A stretch of DNA of 64,000 nt from Skermania sp. ID1734. GTDB lineage: Bacteria > Actinomycetota > Actinomycetes > Mycobacteriales > Mycobacteriaceae. The notes under the pieces are model-generated. The model was not told where the DNA came from. It was given only the letters and a program-made list of their open reading frames with translations, and did no database searches. Within the stretch, counting starts at the first letter, position 1; every line of letters begins with the position of its first letter. Positions 1 through 7,857 of the stretch are shown here, one piece after another. The DNA is taken from positions 124,001-188,000 of the forward strand of contig NZ_VLIY01000009.1 of the NCBI RefSeq assembly GCF_007489285.1, in the 5' to 3' direction. A program made the position numbers and the translations under genes.

Positions 1-638
1 TGGCTCGGGCACTGGCGGCCGAACCACGGCTCCTGATGCTGGACGAACCCTTTGCGGCGCTGGACGTTTCATCGGCGCCGGAATTGCGCAATCTGCTGCG
101 CCGACTCGTGCGGATCCAGCGCAGAACCACGTTGCTGGTCACCCACGACATCGTCGACGCGCTCACCCTTGCCGACCGGGTGGTGGTGCTCGAGGACGGC
201 CGAGTCGTCGAATCCGGCTCGGTGCACGAGGTGCTTACCCAGCCGCGTAGCGCGTTTGCCGCGCGGATCGCCGGAGTGAACCTCTTGGAGGGTCTGGCAC
301 GTCCCGATGGTGTCGTGGTGGGTGGCGACGTGGTGTACGGCCGGATGGACGGCGACTGTCAGCCGGGCGTGGCGGCGTCGGCGGTGTTCCCGCCTGCGGC
401 GGTGGCGGTACACCTTCGACCACCGGAAGGCAGTCCACGCAACGTGTTTCGGATGCGCGTCACCCATGTGGACTTCCATGGCGCCGCCGTTCGCGTCTAT
501 GCCTGCGAGGAATCGAATGCGGACATCGAGTTGATGGCCGACATCACCCCGGTCGCGCTGCGCGAACTCGGCATCATCACCGGACTCGCCGTGTATTTCG
601 CGGTCAAGGCGAGCGAGGTGGCGATCTATCCGCGCTGA
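1..638 (+). CDS. modC: Molybdate-type ABC transporter ATP-binding protein, 3' part
   Basis: The reading frame is open from the first base (codons in phase with position 3), so the gene starts outside the window; the first ATG seen is internal. About 211 residues are visible. They hold the end of the signature helix (ARAL), Walker B LLMLDEP, the D-loop (ALD) and the H-loop VTHD, so this is the back half of an ATPase domain. A roughly 90-residue C-terminal TOBE/MOP-like region follows, of the kind that senses oxyanions in ModC. Walker A lies upstream. By family it would energise uptake of molybdate (or sulfate) at the inner face of the membrane. Which anion is an inference, because the permease and binding protein are not visible. 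Confidence 0.75.
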   Translation, partial: ARALAAEPRLLMLDEPFAALDVSSAPELRNLLRRLVRIQRRTTLLVTHDIVDALTLADRVVVLEDGRVVESGSVHEVLTQPRSAFAARIAGVNLLEGLARPDGVVVGGDVVYGRMDGDCQPGVAASAVFPPAAVAVHLRPPEGSPRNVFRMRVTHVDFHGAAVRVYACEESNADIELMADITPVALRELGIITGLAVYFAVKASEVAIYPR

Positions 639-639
639 A

Positions 640-1383
640 TTAGATCGTGGCGCTGAGCAACACCTCGTCGGTCGATTCCGAACGGATGTCCACCCGGGTG
701 ATGTCGTGGGGTGCAACGGCGCTCACTGCCGAACCGGTAATTGTGTCGCCGGGATTGGCCGTCCACTCGGCGATCTTGCTCTGCACGCCGGATTGAGTGG
801 TTACGTACATCGCGTATTTCCCGCTGTAGCTGCCCGCGCTGCCGCTCTTGTCATAGCTGCATCGGAAGTCGACGCGGGTGCCGCCGCCGGGCTGAGTCAT
901 AAGTTTGACGCTGGCAGAAAGGGGTGTCTGGACCAGTTCGTCCAGACTGCGCGCCGCCACCACCTGCGGACCGGCCGGCGTTGGTGGCGTCGACTCATTG
1001 CTGTGCGCCAGCGGCAGGGTGATGAGCACGGCTGCGGCTGCCGCCACGACAGCACCGCCGATCGCGAGCATCCGATTGCGCCACCGCGTGCGGGCCGTGC
1101 GCCGGGCCAGCGTCGTCAAAGTGTCGCCTGCCGGCGGCGCAGTCGACAACTGGTCGCCGTCGAGCATCTGCTCGGCCACATCGCGGGGAACGCTGGCCAG
1201 CATTCCGGGCAGCGGGGCGAGTTCGGCTACCGACGCACGGCATTGCTCGCATTCGGTCAGATGTGCCTGAAATTCGAGGCGTTCGCTCGGGCTGAGCGCG
1301 CCCAGCACGTATGCGGCGTCCCAGGTTCGGTAGGGGTCGCGTGTCGAACCCAGGTCGGCTGGCGCGTTGGTCGGTCCGGTCAT
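640..1383 (-). CDS. rslA: Anti-sigma factor, RslA-like zinc-binding (ZAS) membrane protein
   Basis: 247 residues. The N-terminal ZAS motif reads H41-x3-C45-x2-C48, which in this family binds zinc and clamps the partner sigma factor. One membrane segment lies at about 105-127 (MLAIGGAVVAAAAAVLI), followed by an extracytoplasmic domain, so the protein spans the membrane with its sigma-binding head inside. The start is the ATG that overlaps the sigma factor stop by 4 nt (ATGA), giving translational coupling. A longer reading frame upstream runs into the sigma gene and is not used. M. tuberculosis RslA has the same layout and a similar N-terminus (WDAAYVLG). It converges on modC with almost no gap. 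Confidence 0.88.
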   Translation of the reverse strand: MTGPTNAPADLGSTRDPYRTWDAAYVLGALSPSERLEFQAHLTECEQCRASVAELAPLPGMLASVPRDVAEQMLDGDQLSTAPPAGDTLTTLARRTARTRWRNRMLAIGGAVVAAAAAVLITLPLAHSNESTPPTPAGPQVVAARSLDELVQTPLSASVKLMTQPGGGTRVDFRCSYDKSGSAGSYSGKYAMYVTTQSGVQSKIAEWTANPGDTITGSAVSAVAPHDITRVDIRSESTDEVLLSATI

Positions 1384-1889
1384 CAGCGCGTCACCCCCAT
1401 CTCCTGCAGTGCCAGCCGCAACGACCGGATCGCATAGTGCATGCGAGATTTCACGGTGCCGTCCGGAATGTCGAGCTCGGCAGCGATCTGCTGCGTCGAC
1501 ATTCCCCCGTAGTAGCCGCGGATGATCACCTCGCGATGGTCGGCGCTCAGCGTTGCCAGCGCGTCGGCGATGAGCCACGAATCCAGCGCACGTTCGGACC
1601 GGTCGGGCGTCGACTGCTCGGGCGGGGAATCCGTCCCGAATTCCCGTCGGGCGCGCGCGCTGCGATGTTCGTCGAATGCGAGATTGCGCGCGACCGTGAA
1701 CAGCCACGCGCGCGCGGATTGCGTCGATTGGTCCAGCACGCTCGGCCGTTGCCAGGCGCGCAGCAAGGTCTCCTGCACGATGTCTTCGGCACGGCCCGGA
1801 TCACCGATCAGGCTCAGGGTGTATCGCCACAGCGCAGAAGCGTGTTCGCGGTAGAGCGCATTGAGCAGCTCCGCCTGATCATCGGGCAT
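1383..1889 (-). CDS. sigL: ECF RNA polymerase sigma factor, SigL-like
   Basis: 168 residues. Sigma region 2 covers about 10-80 (AEDIVQETLLRAW, ARAWLFTVARN) and region 4 about 105-165 (STQQIAAELDIPDGTVKSRM). The C-terminus LRLALQEMGVTR is very close to what I recall of mycobacterial SigL. The start has a strong Shine-Dalgarno (GGGAGGTGG) upstream. The gene is followed directly by its anti-sigma factor. In mycobacteria SigL drives its own operon plus envelope and polyketide-related genes. A TGAACC/CGT promoter of the SigL type sits just upstream here, which supports autoregulation. Confidence 0.9.
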   Translation of the reverse strand: MPDDQAELLNALYREHASALWRYTLSLIGDPGRAEDIVQETLLRAWQRPSVLDQSTQSARAWLFTVARNLAFDEHRSARARREFGTDSPPEQSTPDRSERALDSWLIADALATLSADHREVIIRGYYGGMSTQQIAAELDIPDGTVKSRMHYAIRSLRLALQEMGVTR

Positions 1890-1907
1890 CGACCACCTCC
1901 CGCCTGC

Positions 1908-1935
1908 AGAACGGTATAGCGAGCCACCCGGTTCA
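1908..1935 (-). promoter_or_regulatory. Candidate SigL-type autoregulatory promoter
   Basis: On the minus strand, TGAACC (1935-1930) and CGTTCT (1913-1908) are separated by 16 nt, upstream of the sigL start at 1889. The ECF SigL consensus, as I recall it, is a TGAACC-type -35 and a CGT-type -10. The match and position are seen; use by SigL is inferred. Confidence 0.5.
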
Positions 1936-2002
1936 AACAGACATTTACGGTGCGTTGCGCAGACAAGTTTCGCTGGTTACTTGCTGAGGTATTCCCCCGG
2001 CC

Positions 2003-2635
2003 GTGGGTGCCGAGGAATTCCTTCCGCACTCGCGCAGCCTTTCTGATCTGCGCCAGGCCGCGGAATCCTGTCGGGGGTGTGACCTGTACCGGGACGCGCA
2101 CCAAACGGTGTTTGGGGAAGGCAGCCAACACGCGTCGATCCTCCTGGTCGGTGAGCAGCCCGGGGATCAGGAGGACCGTCGCGGTGAGCCGTTCGTCGGC
2201 CCGGCCGGGCGAATACTGGATCAGGCGCTGCGCGATGCCGATATCGACCGCACGCAGACCTACGTGACCAACGCGGTCAAGCATTTCAAGTTCGTCGAAC
2301 GCGGTAAGCGCCGAATTCATAAGAAGCCGGGCCGAACCGAAGTTGTCGCCTGCCGGCCGTGGTTGCTTGCCGAAATCGAGGCCGTCGATCCGCGGGTGGT
2401 TGTCTTGCTTGGCGCCACCGCGGCGCAGTCGTTGCTGGGACCGCAGTTCCGGATCACCAAGTCGCGCGGCGAACCGCTGCACCTGGAAGACGGGCGTAGC
2501 GCGGTGGCGACCACGCATCCCTCGGCAATTCTGCGCGCCGGCGATGATGATCGCGAAGCAGCCTTTGCCGAACTGGTTGCGGATCTGCGGGTGGTTGCGG
2601 AGCTGCTCGATGAGCCGCGACGAGTTCATGGATAG
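2003..2635 (+). CDS. udgX: UdgX-family uracil-DNA glycosylase/cross-linking protein
   Basis: 210 residues, GTG start. It has the family 4-type uracil-DNA glycosylase fold motifs GEQPGDQED (about 50-58) and THPSAILR near the end. It also has the KRRIH loop (102-106) that defines UdgX. In M. smegmatis UdgX the His of that loop attacks the sugar and leaves the protein covalently bound to the former uracil site, so the equivalent here is H106. Cys23, Cys26 and Cys117 are positioned as Fe-S ligands. Where family 4 enzymes carry a further Cys (NVVKC) this protein has H94 (NAVKH). It stands alone between sigL and yqgE with no repair partner. The long GTG start has only a weak ribosome site. Confidence 0.88.
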   Translation: MGAEEFLPHSRSLSDLRQAAESCRGCDLYRDAHQTVFGEGSQHASILLVGEQPGDQEDRRGEPFVGPAGRILDQALRDADIDRTQTYVTNAVKHFKFVERGKRRIHKKPGRTEVVACRPWLLAEIEAVDPRVVVLLGATAAQSLLGPQFRITKSRGEPLHLEDGRSAVATTHPSAILRAGDDDREAAFAELVADLRVVAELLDEPRRVHG

Positions 2636-2681
2636 GGACTGACGCACTCGGCATTCGGCTACAGAGCCATCATCTCGGGGC

Positions 2682-3308
2682 CTAGTTGCGCTCGAGCTCG
2701 ATCGGGTGCGTCGCCAACATGGACAGCGGGTGCGGTTGCCGGCGCAGCACGCTCGCCCAGATATCCGTGCGCGGCGGGGCGAGGAGGTCCGACGCCAGGC
2801 CGGACAGCACCATCCAGTCGTCGCGGTCAAGTTCGCCCTCGAGTTGTCCGAACGTCCATCCCGAATATCCGGCGAACACCCGAATGCCTTCGACCAGCGG
2901 AGCGATCTCGGACGGGTCACTGTCCAGGTCGACCATCGCCACCCGACCATCGACGCGCCGCAGTCCGGAGGCGCCGGTGATGTCGGCGCCCACCCGGAGC
3001 ACCGCGAGGCACACGGCAGCATCCCGTTTCACCGGGCCGCCGATGAAGAGGGCCCGGGGCTTGGCGGCCAGCTGGGCCCACTGCGGCAGCACGTTGTGCA
3101 CGGCAGTGTCGCTCGGGCGGTTGATCACCACACCCAGGCTGCCGCCTTCGTTGTGCTCGATGATGTAGATGACCGTTCGTCGGAACGTCGGTTCCAGCAG
3201 ATCGGTCGACGCCACCAGTATGCTTCCGGGCCGCACGATTCGGCCGGTCGCGGAGCTGCGCTCGCTTGGCCGCGCGGTGCGGTCCTCCGGTTCCTCTGCC
3301 TGTGCCAC
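2682..3308 (-). CDS. YqgE/AlgH family protein
   Basis: 208 residues. It carries the family hallmarks GSILVASTDLLEPTF, VIYIIEHNEGGSLGVVINRP, FIGGPV and FAGYSGWTFGQLEGE, over nearly the whole length of a normal YqgE protein. There is an extra charged N-terminal stretch of about 25 residues, as in mycobacterial Rv0038. The biochemical role of the family is not established. It is cytosolic, with no signal or membrane segment. Together with the nearby divergent MFS gene it anchors the synteny with the Rv0037c-Rv0038 region, but a TetR gene sits between them here. Confidence 0.88.
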   Translation of the reverse strand: MAQAEEPEDRTARPSERSSATGRIVRPGSILVASTDLLEPTFRRTVIYIIEHNEGGSLGVVINRPSDTAVHNVLPQWAQLAAKPRALFIGGPVKRDAAVCLAVLRVGADITGASGLRRVDGRVAMVDLDSDPSEIAPLVEGIRVFAGYSGWTFGQLEGELDRDDWMVLSGLASDLLAPPRTDIWASVLRRQPHPLSMLATHPIELERN

Positions 3309-3345
3309 AAAACCATCATGTCACCGTTGCCCGAGTGCCGTCCGC

Positions 3346-4065
3346 TCATCCGCCCAGGCCCATGGTTTCGACCAGAACATCCAGGTGATGGGCGAACAGT
3401 TCGGTTGGATCGGTCAGCGTCCCGGGGCCATATTGATCGAAGACCTCGAAGGTGACAATGCCGAAAAGACTTGCCCAGGCGAACATTCCGCGGGTCAGCA
3501 CGGTGGCAGGCGCGGAAAGGCCGAATTCGTCGGCGATGCGGGCGCAGTCGGCTACCAGCCCGGTGGCCGGCGTGGGTGCTTCGCGCGGCGAAATGGACCC
3601 GGCGCGGTAGGCTCGCTCGATGATGCCGATGAGCGCGACGATCACTCGGGTGCCCGGACCGGTGGTTTGCTCCGCCGGGGCTTGATAGCCGGGCACGGGC
3701 GTCCCGAACAGCAATCCGTACCGTGCGGGTTCGCGCCGTGCCCAATCGCGAACGGCCCAGCCCAGTGCACGGAACTGCCCGGCAAAGTCGGTGTCTGGAA
3801 CGGTCCGCACTGCTTGCTCGACCGCCTCGCCCAGCTCGTTGTATCCATCTACGACCAGCATGGTCAGCAGTTCGTCGCGGCTGCGGACGTAGCGGTATAC
3901 GGCTGATGAGACGACGCCCAAGTCGCGGGCCACTGCCCGCAGCGAAAGTCCGTCCGCGCCATGCTCGATCAGGTGGGCGCGCCCGATGCGCGTGATGTCG
4001 GCCATTGTCTGCGCCCGCGCCCGTTCCCGGGGGGTGCGAGGTGTCGCCTGCTCACCGCTGGTCAT
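3346..4065 (-). CDS. TetR-family transcriptional regulator
   Basis: 239 residues. The N-terminal helix-turn-helix lies at about 22-68 (LSLRAVARDLGVVSSAVYRYV, then RSRDELLTMLV). It is followed by an all-helical ligand domain of the WHG-containing type (RDWARREPARYGLLFGTPVPGY). It is divergent from the MFS gene at 4159 with 93 bp between, so that transporter and perhaps the cassette behind it are the likely targets. A small inverted repeat CGCTCA-CCT-TGAGCG lies in the gap at 4114-4128. The ligand cannot be predicted from the sequence. Confidence 0.85.
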   Translation of the reverse strand: MTSGEQATPRTPRERARAQTMADITRIGRAHLIEHGADGLSLRAVARDLGVVSSAVYRYVRSRDELLTMLVVDGYNELGEAVEQAVRTVPDTDFAGQFRALGWAVRDWARREPARYGLLFGTPVPGYQAPAEQTTGPGTRVIVALIGIIERAYRAGSISPREAPTPATGLVADCARIADEFGLSAPATVLTRGMFAWASLFGIVTFEVFDQYGPGTLTDPTELFAHHLDVLVETMGLGG

Positions 4066-4113
4066 GTGGCCAGCGTGCCGTGAAGCGAGAGCACCGTCAA
4101 CAATTGCGCTGCC

Positions 4114-4128
4114 CGCTCACCTTGAGCG
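4114..4128. promoter_or_regulatory. Small palindrome in TetR/MFS divergent gap
   Basis: CGCTCA and TGAGCG form a perfect 6-bp inverted repeat around CCT, midway between the divergent starts at 4065 and 4159. It is a possible operator for the adjacent TetR protein. It is short enough to arise by chance. Confidence 0.3.
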
Positions 4129-4158
4129 AGTAGTGCTGCCAGCGGATACGCTCGCTGG

Positions 4159-5493
4159 GTGTCCGATTTCGCGCGCAACCGCTGGTCGCGCGCGCGTATC
4201 GCCGCAGTGATTCGTGAGAGCCCCGGTCTGGGCAGGCTCGCCACCATCCGGTTCGCCGGGCAGTTCGGCGACGGCATGTTTCAGGCGGCACTCAGTGGTG
4301 CCATCCTCTTCAATCCGGAGCGGCAGACCGATCCCATCGCGGTGGCCGCTGGCTTCACGGTCTTATTGCTGCCCTATTCGGTGGTTGGACCATTCGCGGG
4401 AGCGCTGCTCGACCGCTGGGACCGGCGCGCCGTTTTGTTGCTGGCCAACCTGACGCGCGCGGCGCTCATCGTCACGACCGCTGCCATGCTCGCCACGGGC
4501 GCGCGCGATCGGGTGCTCTTGTTGTTTGCTCTGGCAACGGTCGGCGTGAGTCGGTTCGTCCTGGCGGGCGTATCGGCGGCGCTCCCGCACGTGGTGACCC
4601 GCGAGCGACTGGTACCGATGAACTCCGTGCTGACCACGGTTTCGTCCGGCTGTGCCGCGATCGGTGCGGGCTGCAGCGTCACGGTCATCGGCATTGTCGG
4701 TGCGGGCGACGCGGGCTCGGCCTTGGCGGTCTTGGTCAGCGCCGCCGGTTCCGCTGCCGGGGCGCTGGCGGCCGCGGGTTTTGCCCCGCAATTCCTGGGA
4801 CCCGGTGACCTCTCGGTCGGCGCCGGACCCCGTCCCCACGGCGTCGCGGTGATGGCGGCAATCGCCTCCGGTTTGCGCAACGGGGCGCGCGCAGTGTGGG
4901 CGGTGCCCGGGGTAACCACGGCGATGACCGGCATCGGTGCACACCGGATCGTCTTCGGGGTGAACACGATGATCATGGTGCTGATCCTTCGCGACACTGA
5001 CGCCGGCTCGCGGATGCCCGGTGGGCTGGTGGGTTTCGGCGTCGCCATCGTGGCGACCGCAGCGGGAATGCTGTTGGCTGCGGCTGTTGCACCAGTGCTC
5101 ATTCCGCGACTCGGCCGATCGCGAACCGTGACCGTGGCCGTCACGTTCGCGGCCGTCGTGCAGTTCACCCTGGTGACCACATTGGTGCCCGGCCTGCTGC
5201 TGCTGGGCGCCTTCCTCCTCGGCTTGGCCGGTCAAACCATCAAGCTCACCGGTGACGCAGCCATGCAGATAGACATCCCCGACGACCGGCGCGGCCAGGT
5301 CTTCGCCTTGCAGGACACGGTCTTCAACATCGCTTTCGTGCTCGCCCTGGCCGTGACTGCCGTATCGGTGCCAGCGGATGGGCGTTCGCCGAGCATCGCG
5401 TTTGCCGCTGGCGTGGTGTATCTGAGTGCGTTGGTCGCGATCGCCGCAAACACTCGACGCGGACGGGGAATGGTCGCGCGCAATCTCGGCTGA
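4159..5493 (+). CDS. MFS transporter
   Basis: 444 residues, GTG start. Many hydrophobic helices (about 12 by eye) and the early RFAGQFGDGMFQAALSG segment fit an MFS efflux protein of the type found beside YqgE in mycobacteria (Rv0037c, recalled). The loop LLDRWDRRAVLLLANL after helix 2 is the MFS motif A region. The substrate is unknown. It lies 52 bp upstream of the ThDP-enzyme cassette in the same direction, so it may be co-transcribed and export that product. However, its conserved place next to YqgE in relatives suggests it predates the cassette. Confidence 0.85.
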   Translation: MSDFARNRWSRARIAAVIRESPGLGRLATIRFAGQFGDGMFQAALSGAILFNPERQTDPIAVAAGFTVLLLPYSVVGPFAGALLDRWDRRAVLLLANLTRAALIVTTAAMLATGARDRVLLLFALATVGVSRFVLAGVSAALPHVVTRERLVPMNSVLTTVSSGCAAIGAGCSVTVIGIVGAGDAGSALAVLVSAAGSAAGALAAAGFAPQFLGPGDLSVGAGPRPHGVAVMAAIASGLRNGARAVWAVPGVTTAMTGIGAHRIVFGVNTMIMVLILRDTDAGSRMPGGLVGFGVAIVATAAGMLLAAAVAPVLIPRLGRSRTVTVAVTFAAVVQFTLVTTLVPGLLLLGAFLLGLAGQTIKLTGDAAMQIDIPDDRRGQVFALQDTVFNIAFVLALAVTAVSVPADGRSPSIAFAAGVVYLSALVAIAANTRRGRGMVARNLG

Positions 5494-5545
5494 ACCAACT
5501 CGGCGCGCATCTCGTGTCACTGCGAGACTCCTGAGGAGGTTTTTC

Positions 5546-7204
5546 GTGAGCCAGCGCGCCGTCGTGACCCGCGTCGCCGACTATCTGGTCGACGCGGTGG
5601 TCGCACTCGGCGTCCGCCACGTTTTCGGCGTCGGCGGAGCCAACATCGAAGATATCTACGACGCGATCCACAACGCGGGCGACCGGATCACCGGCGTGGT
5701 GGCCAAGCACGAGTTCTCCGCGGCCACCATGGCCGAAGGCTACGCACGCAGCACCAACGGAATCGGCGTTGTCGCGGTGACCTCGGGCGGCGGCGCGATG
5801 AACGTCGTAGCGGGTCTGGCCGAGTCCTTCACGTCGAAGATCCCCATTCTGGCGCTGGTGGGCCAAGCTCCAACCGAACTCGAAGGCCGGGGCGCGTTTC
5901 AGGACAGCAGCGGCAAGGCGGGTTCGTTAGACGCATTGGCGCTGTTTCGAACCGTATCCCGGTTCGCTGCCAAGGTGACGTCCGCCGAAATGGTCTCCGA
6001 GGTCCTCGCCGACGCCGTGACGGCGGCGATGTCGGGCGGTCCCGCGGTGCTGTTGCTGCCCAAGGACATTCAGCAGTTGCCGTATGCTGGCCGGCCGTTC
6101 GACCCGCCGCAAATCAGCCAAGGCTACGACGAGGCAGCGTTGGGGATGATCGCCGAGGAGTTGTCCCGGGCCGGTTCGGTCGTGATCATCGCGGGCGAAG
6201 AGGTTTCCCGTGCCGATGCACGCGCGGAGCTTGCGCTGCTTGCCGAGGCGCTTGGCGCAACGGTTGCGGTCACCGCCGGGGGCAAGGACGCCTACCCCAC
6301 CGACGGACCGGGCTACTGCGGCGTAGTCGGCACCATGGGCAACCCCAAGTTAGCGCAAGCGATCTCGGCCAGCGAGATGTGCCTGGTCGTGGGCAGCCGG
6401 ATGCCGATGACCGATCGCGCCGGTATCGCGGCCGCGCTGTCACACAGCCGTCTCGGGTGGATCTGTAGCGAGCGGCCGTTCGTCGAGTCGGCGCAATCGA
6501 CCTACTGCGGCGCCGACGACATCCGCACCGCGCTGGGAAAGCTGGCCAATGCGGTGGACGCACGTCCGAAGGTCGCCGCGCAGCGAGCGCCGGCACCGCC
6601 CCAGGTTCCGGCAGTGCGCGGCCTGGGACTGCGTTATCAGGAGGCGGTCGCGGAGCTCGCCGCGGCGCTGCCGCCGGAGGCTGATGTCTTCGCCGATGCA
6701 GGAAACACCGGAAGCGCGGTGGTGCACCATCTTCCGCTGACTTCGACGCAGCGATTCGTTCTCGCACTCGGGATGGGCGGAATGGGTTACAGCTTCGGCG
6801 CGGGTATTGGTGCGGCGTTTGCTTCGGGAGGTAGCCGGCGCACCTTTGTGATAGCTGGTGACGGCGCGTTCTTTATGCACGGCATGGAGATTCACACGGC
6901 AGTCGAACACCGGTTGCCCCTCACGTTCGTGGTTTTCAACAACAACTCGCACGCCATGTGCCTCACCCGCGAGCAGTTGTTCTACGGAGATCGATACAGC
7001 TTCAACCGTTTCCGCAGCACGGATTTGGGAACTGGACTGGGTGTGATGTTTCCGGGACTGCCGAGCTGGAATGCGCGCACGATCGACGAACTGCGGACTG
7101 CGCTCGCGCACGCGGAGGACACCGACGGTCCCGCCTTCATCTCCGTCACCTGTGATCCAGACGAAATACCGCCCTTTGCACCATTTCTGAATAAGGAATC
7201 GTGA
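5546..7204 (+). CDS. Thiamine-diphosphate-dependent enzyme, acetolactate synthase-like
   Basis: 552 residues. The GTG start at 5546 is chosen because GAGGAGGT sits 5 nt upstream; an in-frame ATG 40 codons earlier overlaps the previous gene. The three-domain ThDP fold is complete: the catalytic Glu that activates the cofactor is E56 (AKHEFSAATMAEGYA), and the ThDP/Mg site is G438-D439-G440 with N465-N467 25 residues on. Such enzymes decarboxylate 2-oxoacids and transfer the acyl unit, giving acyloins or 2-acetolactate-like products. The donor and acceptor here are unknown. It is the first gene of a cassette whose next three genes all overlap their upstream neighbour by 1-4 nt, so the four proteins probably serve one pathway. 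It is unlikely to be valine biosynthesis, since no regulatory subunit or ilvC is nearby. Confidence 0.88.
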   Translation: MSQRAVVTRVADYLVDAVVALGVRHVFGVGGANIEDIYDAIHNAGDRITGVVAKHEFSAATMAEGYARSTNGIGVVAVTSGGGAMNVVAGLAESFTSKIPILALVGQAPTELEGRGAFQDSSGKAGSLDALALFRTVSRFAAKVTSAEMVSEVLADAVTAAMSGGPAVLLLPKDIQQLPYAGRPFDPPQISQGYDEAALGMIAEELSRAGSVVIIAGEEVSRADARAELALLAEALGATVAVTAGGKDAYPTDGPGYCGVVGTMGNPKLAQAISASEMCLVVGSRMPMTDRAGIAAALSHSRLGWICSERPFVESAQSTYCGADDIRTALGKLANAVDARPKVAAQRAPAPPQVPAVRGLGLRYQEAVAELAAALPPEADVFADAGNTGSAVVHHLPLTSTQRFVLALGMGGMGYSFGAGIGAAFASGGSRRTFVIAGDGAFFMHGMEIHTAVEHRLPLTFVVFNNNSHAMCLTREQLFYGDRYSFNRFRSTDLGTGLGVMFPGLPSWNARTIDELRTALAHAEDTDGPAFISVTCDPDEIPPFAPFLNKES

Positions 7205-7857
7205 TGACACTTCCCGCGCTCAGCGACATCCCCGACACCGCCGCCATTGCGGGGCTGATCCGTATCGAGAACTCGGACAAGGATGCCACCACGCCGATCA
7301 TCATGGACATGCTGCGGTCGGTCTACCCCCACGACAAGATCTACGGTGACTTCTGCACGGTGCAGGGCTATATCGACGCCGACCCGCGTGCGGTATTCGA
7401 ATACCTTTCCGATACCAGAAGTTTGGAAGAGTGGACCTACAGCCTGCGTGGCTTCACCGAAACGGACAAGCCGGGCCTGTGGCTGGCGTACGACCGGCTT
7501 GGCGATCAAACCAAGATCTACACCCGAACCGTGGCCAGCGCCGATGCCATGACCGTCGACTATCACTGCGCCTGGGATCAGGGTGAGCATCTTTGGATGA
7601 TCTACCTGATGCGCGTTGTCGACGCCCAAGTGGTATTCAACAAACCTGGAGCCGTTGTGCTGTGGACGAATTGCCACCACCCGTTCTACGACCAGAACGG
7701 TTATCCGGAGACCGCGCCGAAGAAGCGGCCGGTGTGGGTAGGTGACTTCTGGGACATGTTCTCCGCCGGCCACCAACTCGAGCTGGACAACCTGCGGGCC
7801 ATCTGCGAGTACCGAGCCGCGCGGGGGCTGCCGATCAAGCCGGAGTGGATGCAATGA
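7204..7857 (+). CDS. SRPBCC/START-like protein of the ThDP-KS-aminotransferase cassette
   Basis: 217 residues. The start is the ATG sharing one base with the upstream stop (TGATG), with AAGGAA in front; a GTG at 7201 is possible. The central part (YIDADPRAVFEYLSDTRSLEEW, later AWDQGEHLWMIYLMRVVDA) fits the SRPBCC hydrophobic-cavity fold, which binds or cyclises lipid and polyketide-like ligands. There is no signal peptide. The 40-residue N-terminal extension and the C-terminal FSAGHQLELDNLRAICEY helix are its own. No catalytic residues can be assigned. Its place between a ThDP enzyme and a condensing enzyme suggests it binds or shapes a pathway intermediate. Confidence 0.7.
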   Translation: MTLPALSDIPDTAAIAGLIRIENSDKDATTPIIMDMLRSVYPHDKIYGDFCTVQGYIDADPRAVFEYLSDTRSLEEWTYSLRGFTETDKPGLWLAYDRLGDQTKIYTRTVASADAMTVDYHCAWDQGEHLWMIYLMRVVDAQVVFNKPGAVVLWTNCHHPFYDQNGYPETAPKKRPVWVGDFWDMFSAGHQLELDNLRAICEYRAARGLPIKPEWMQ

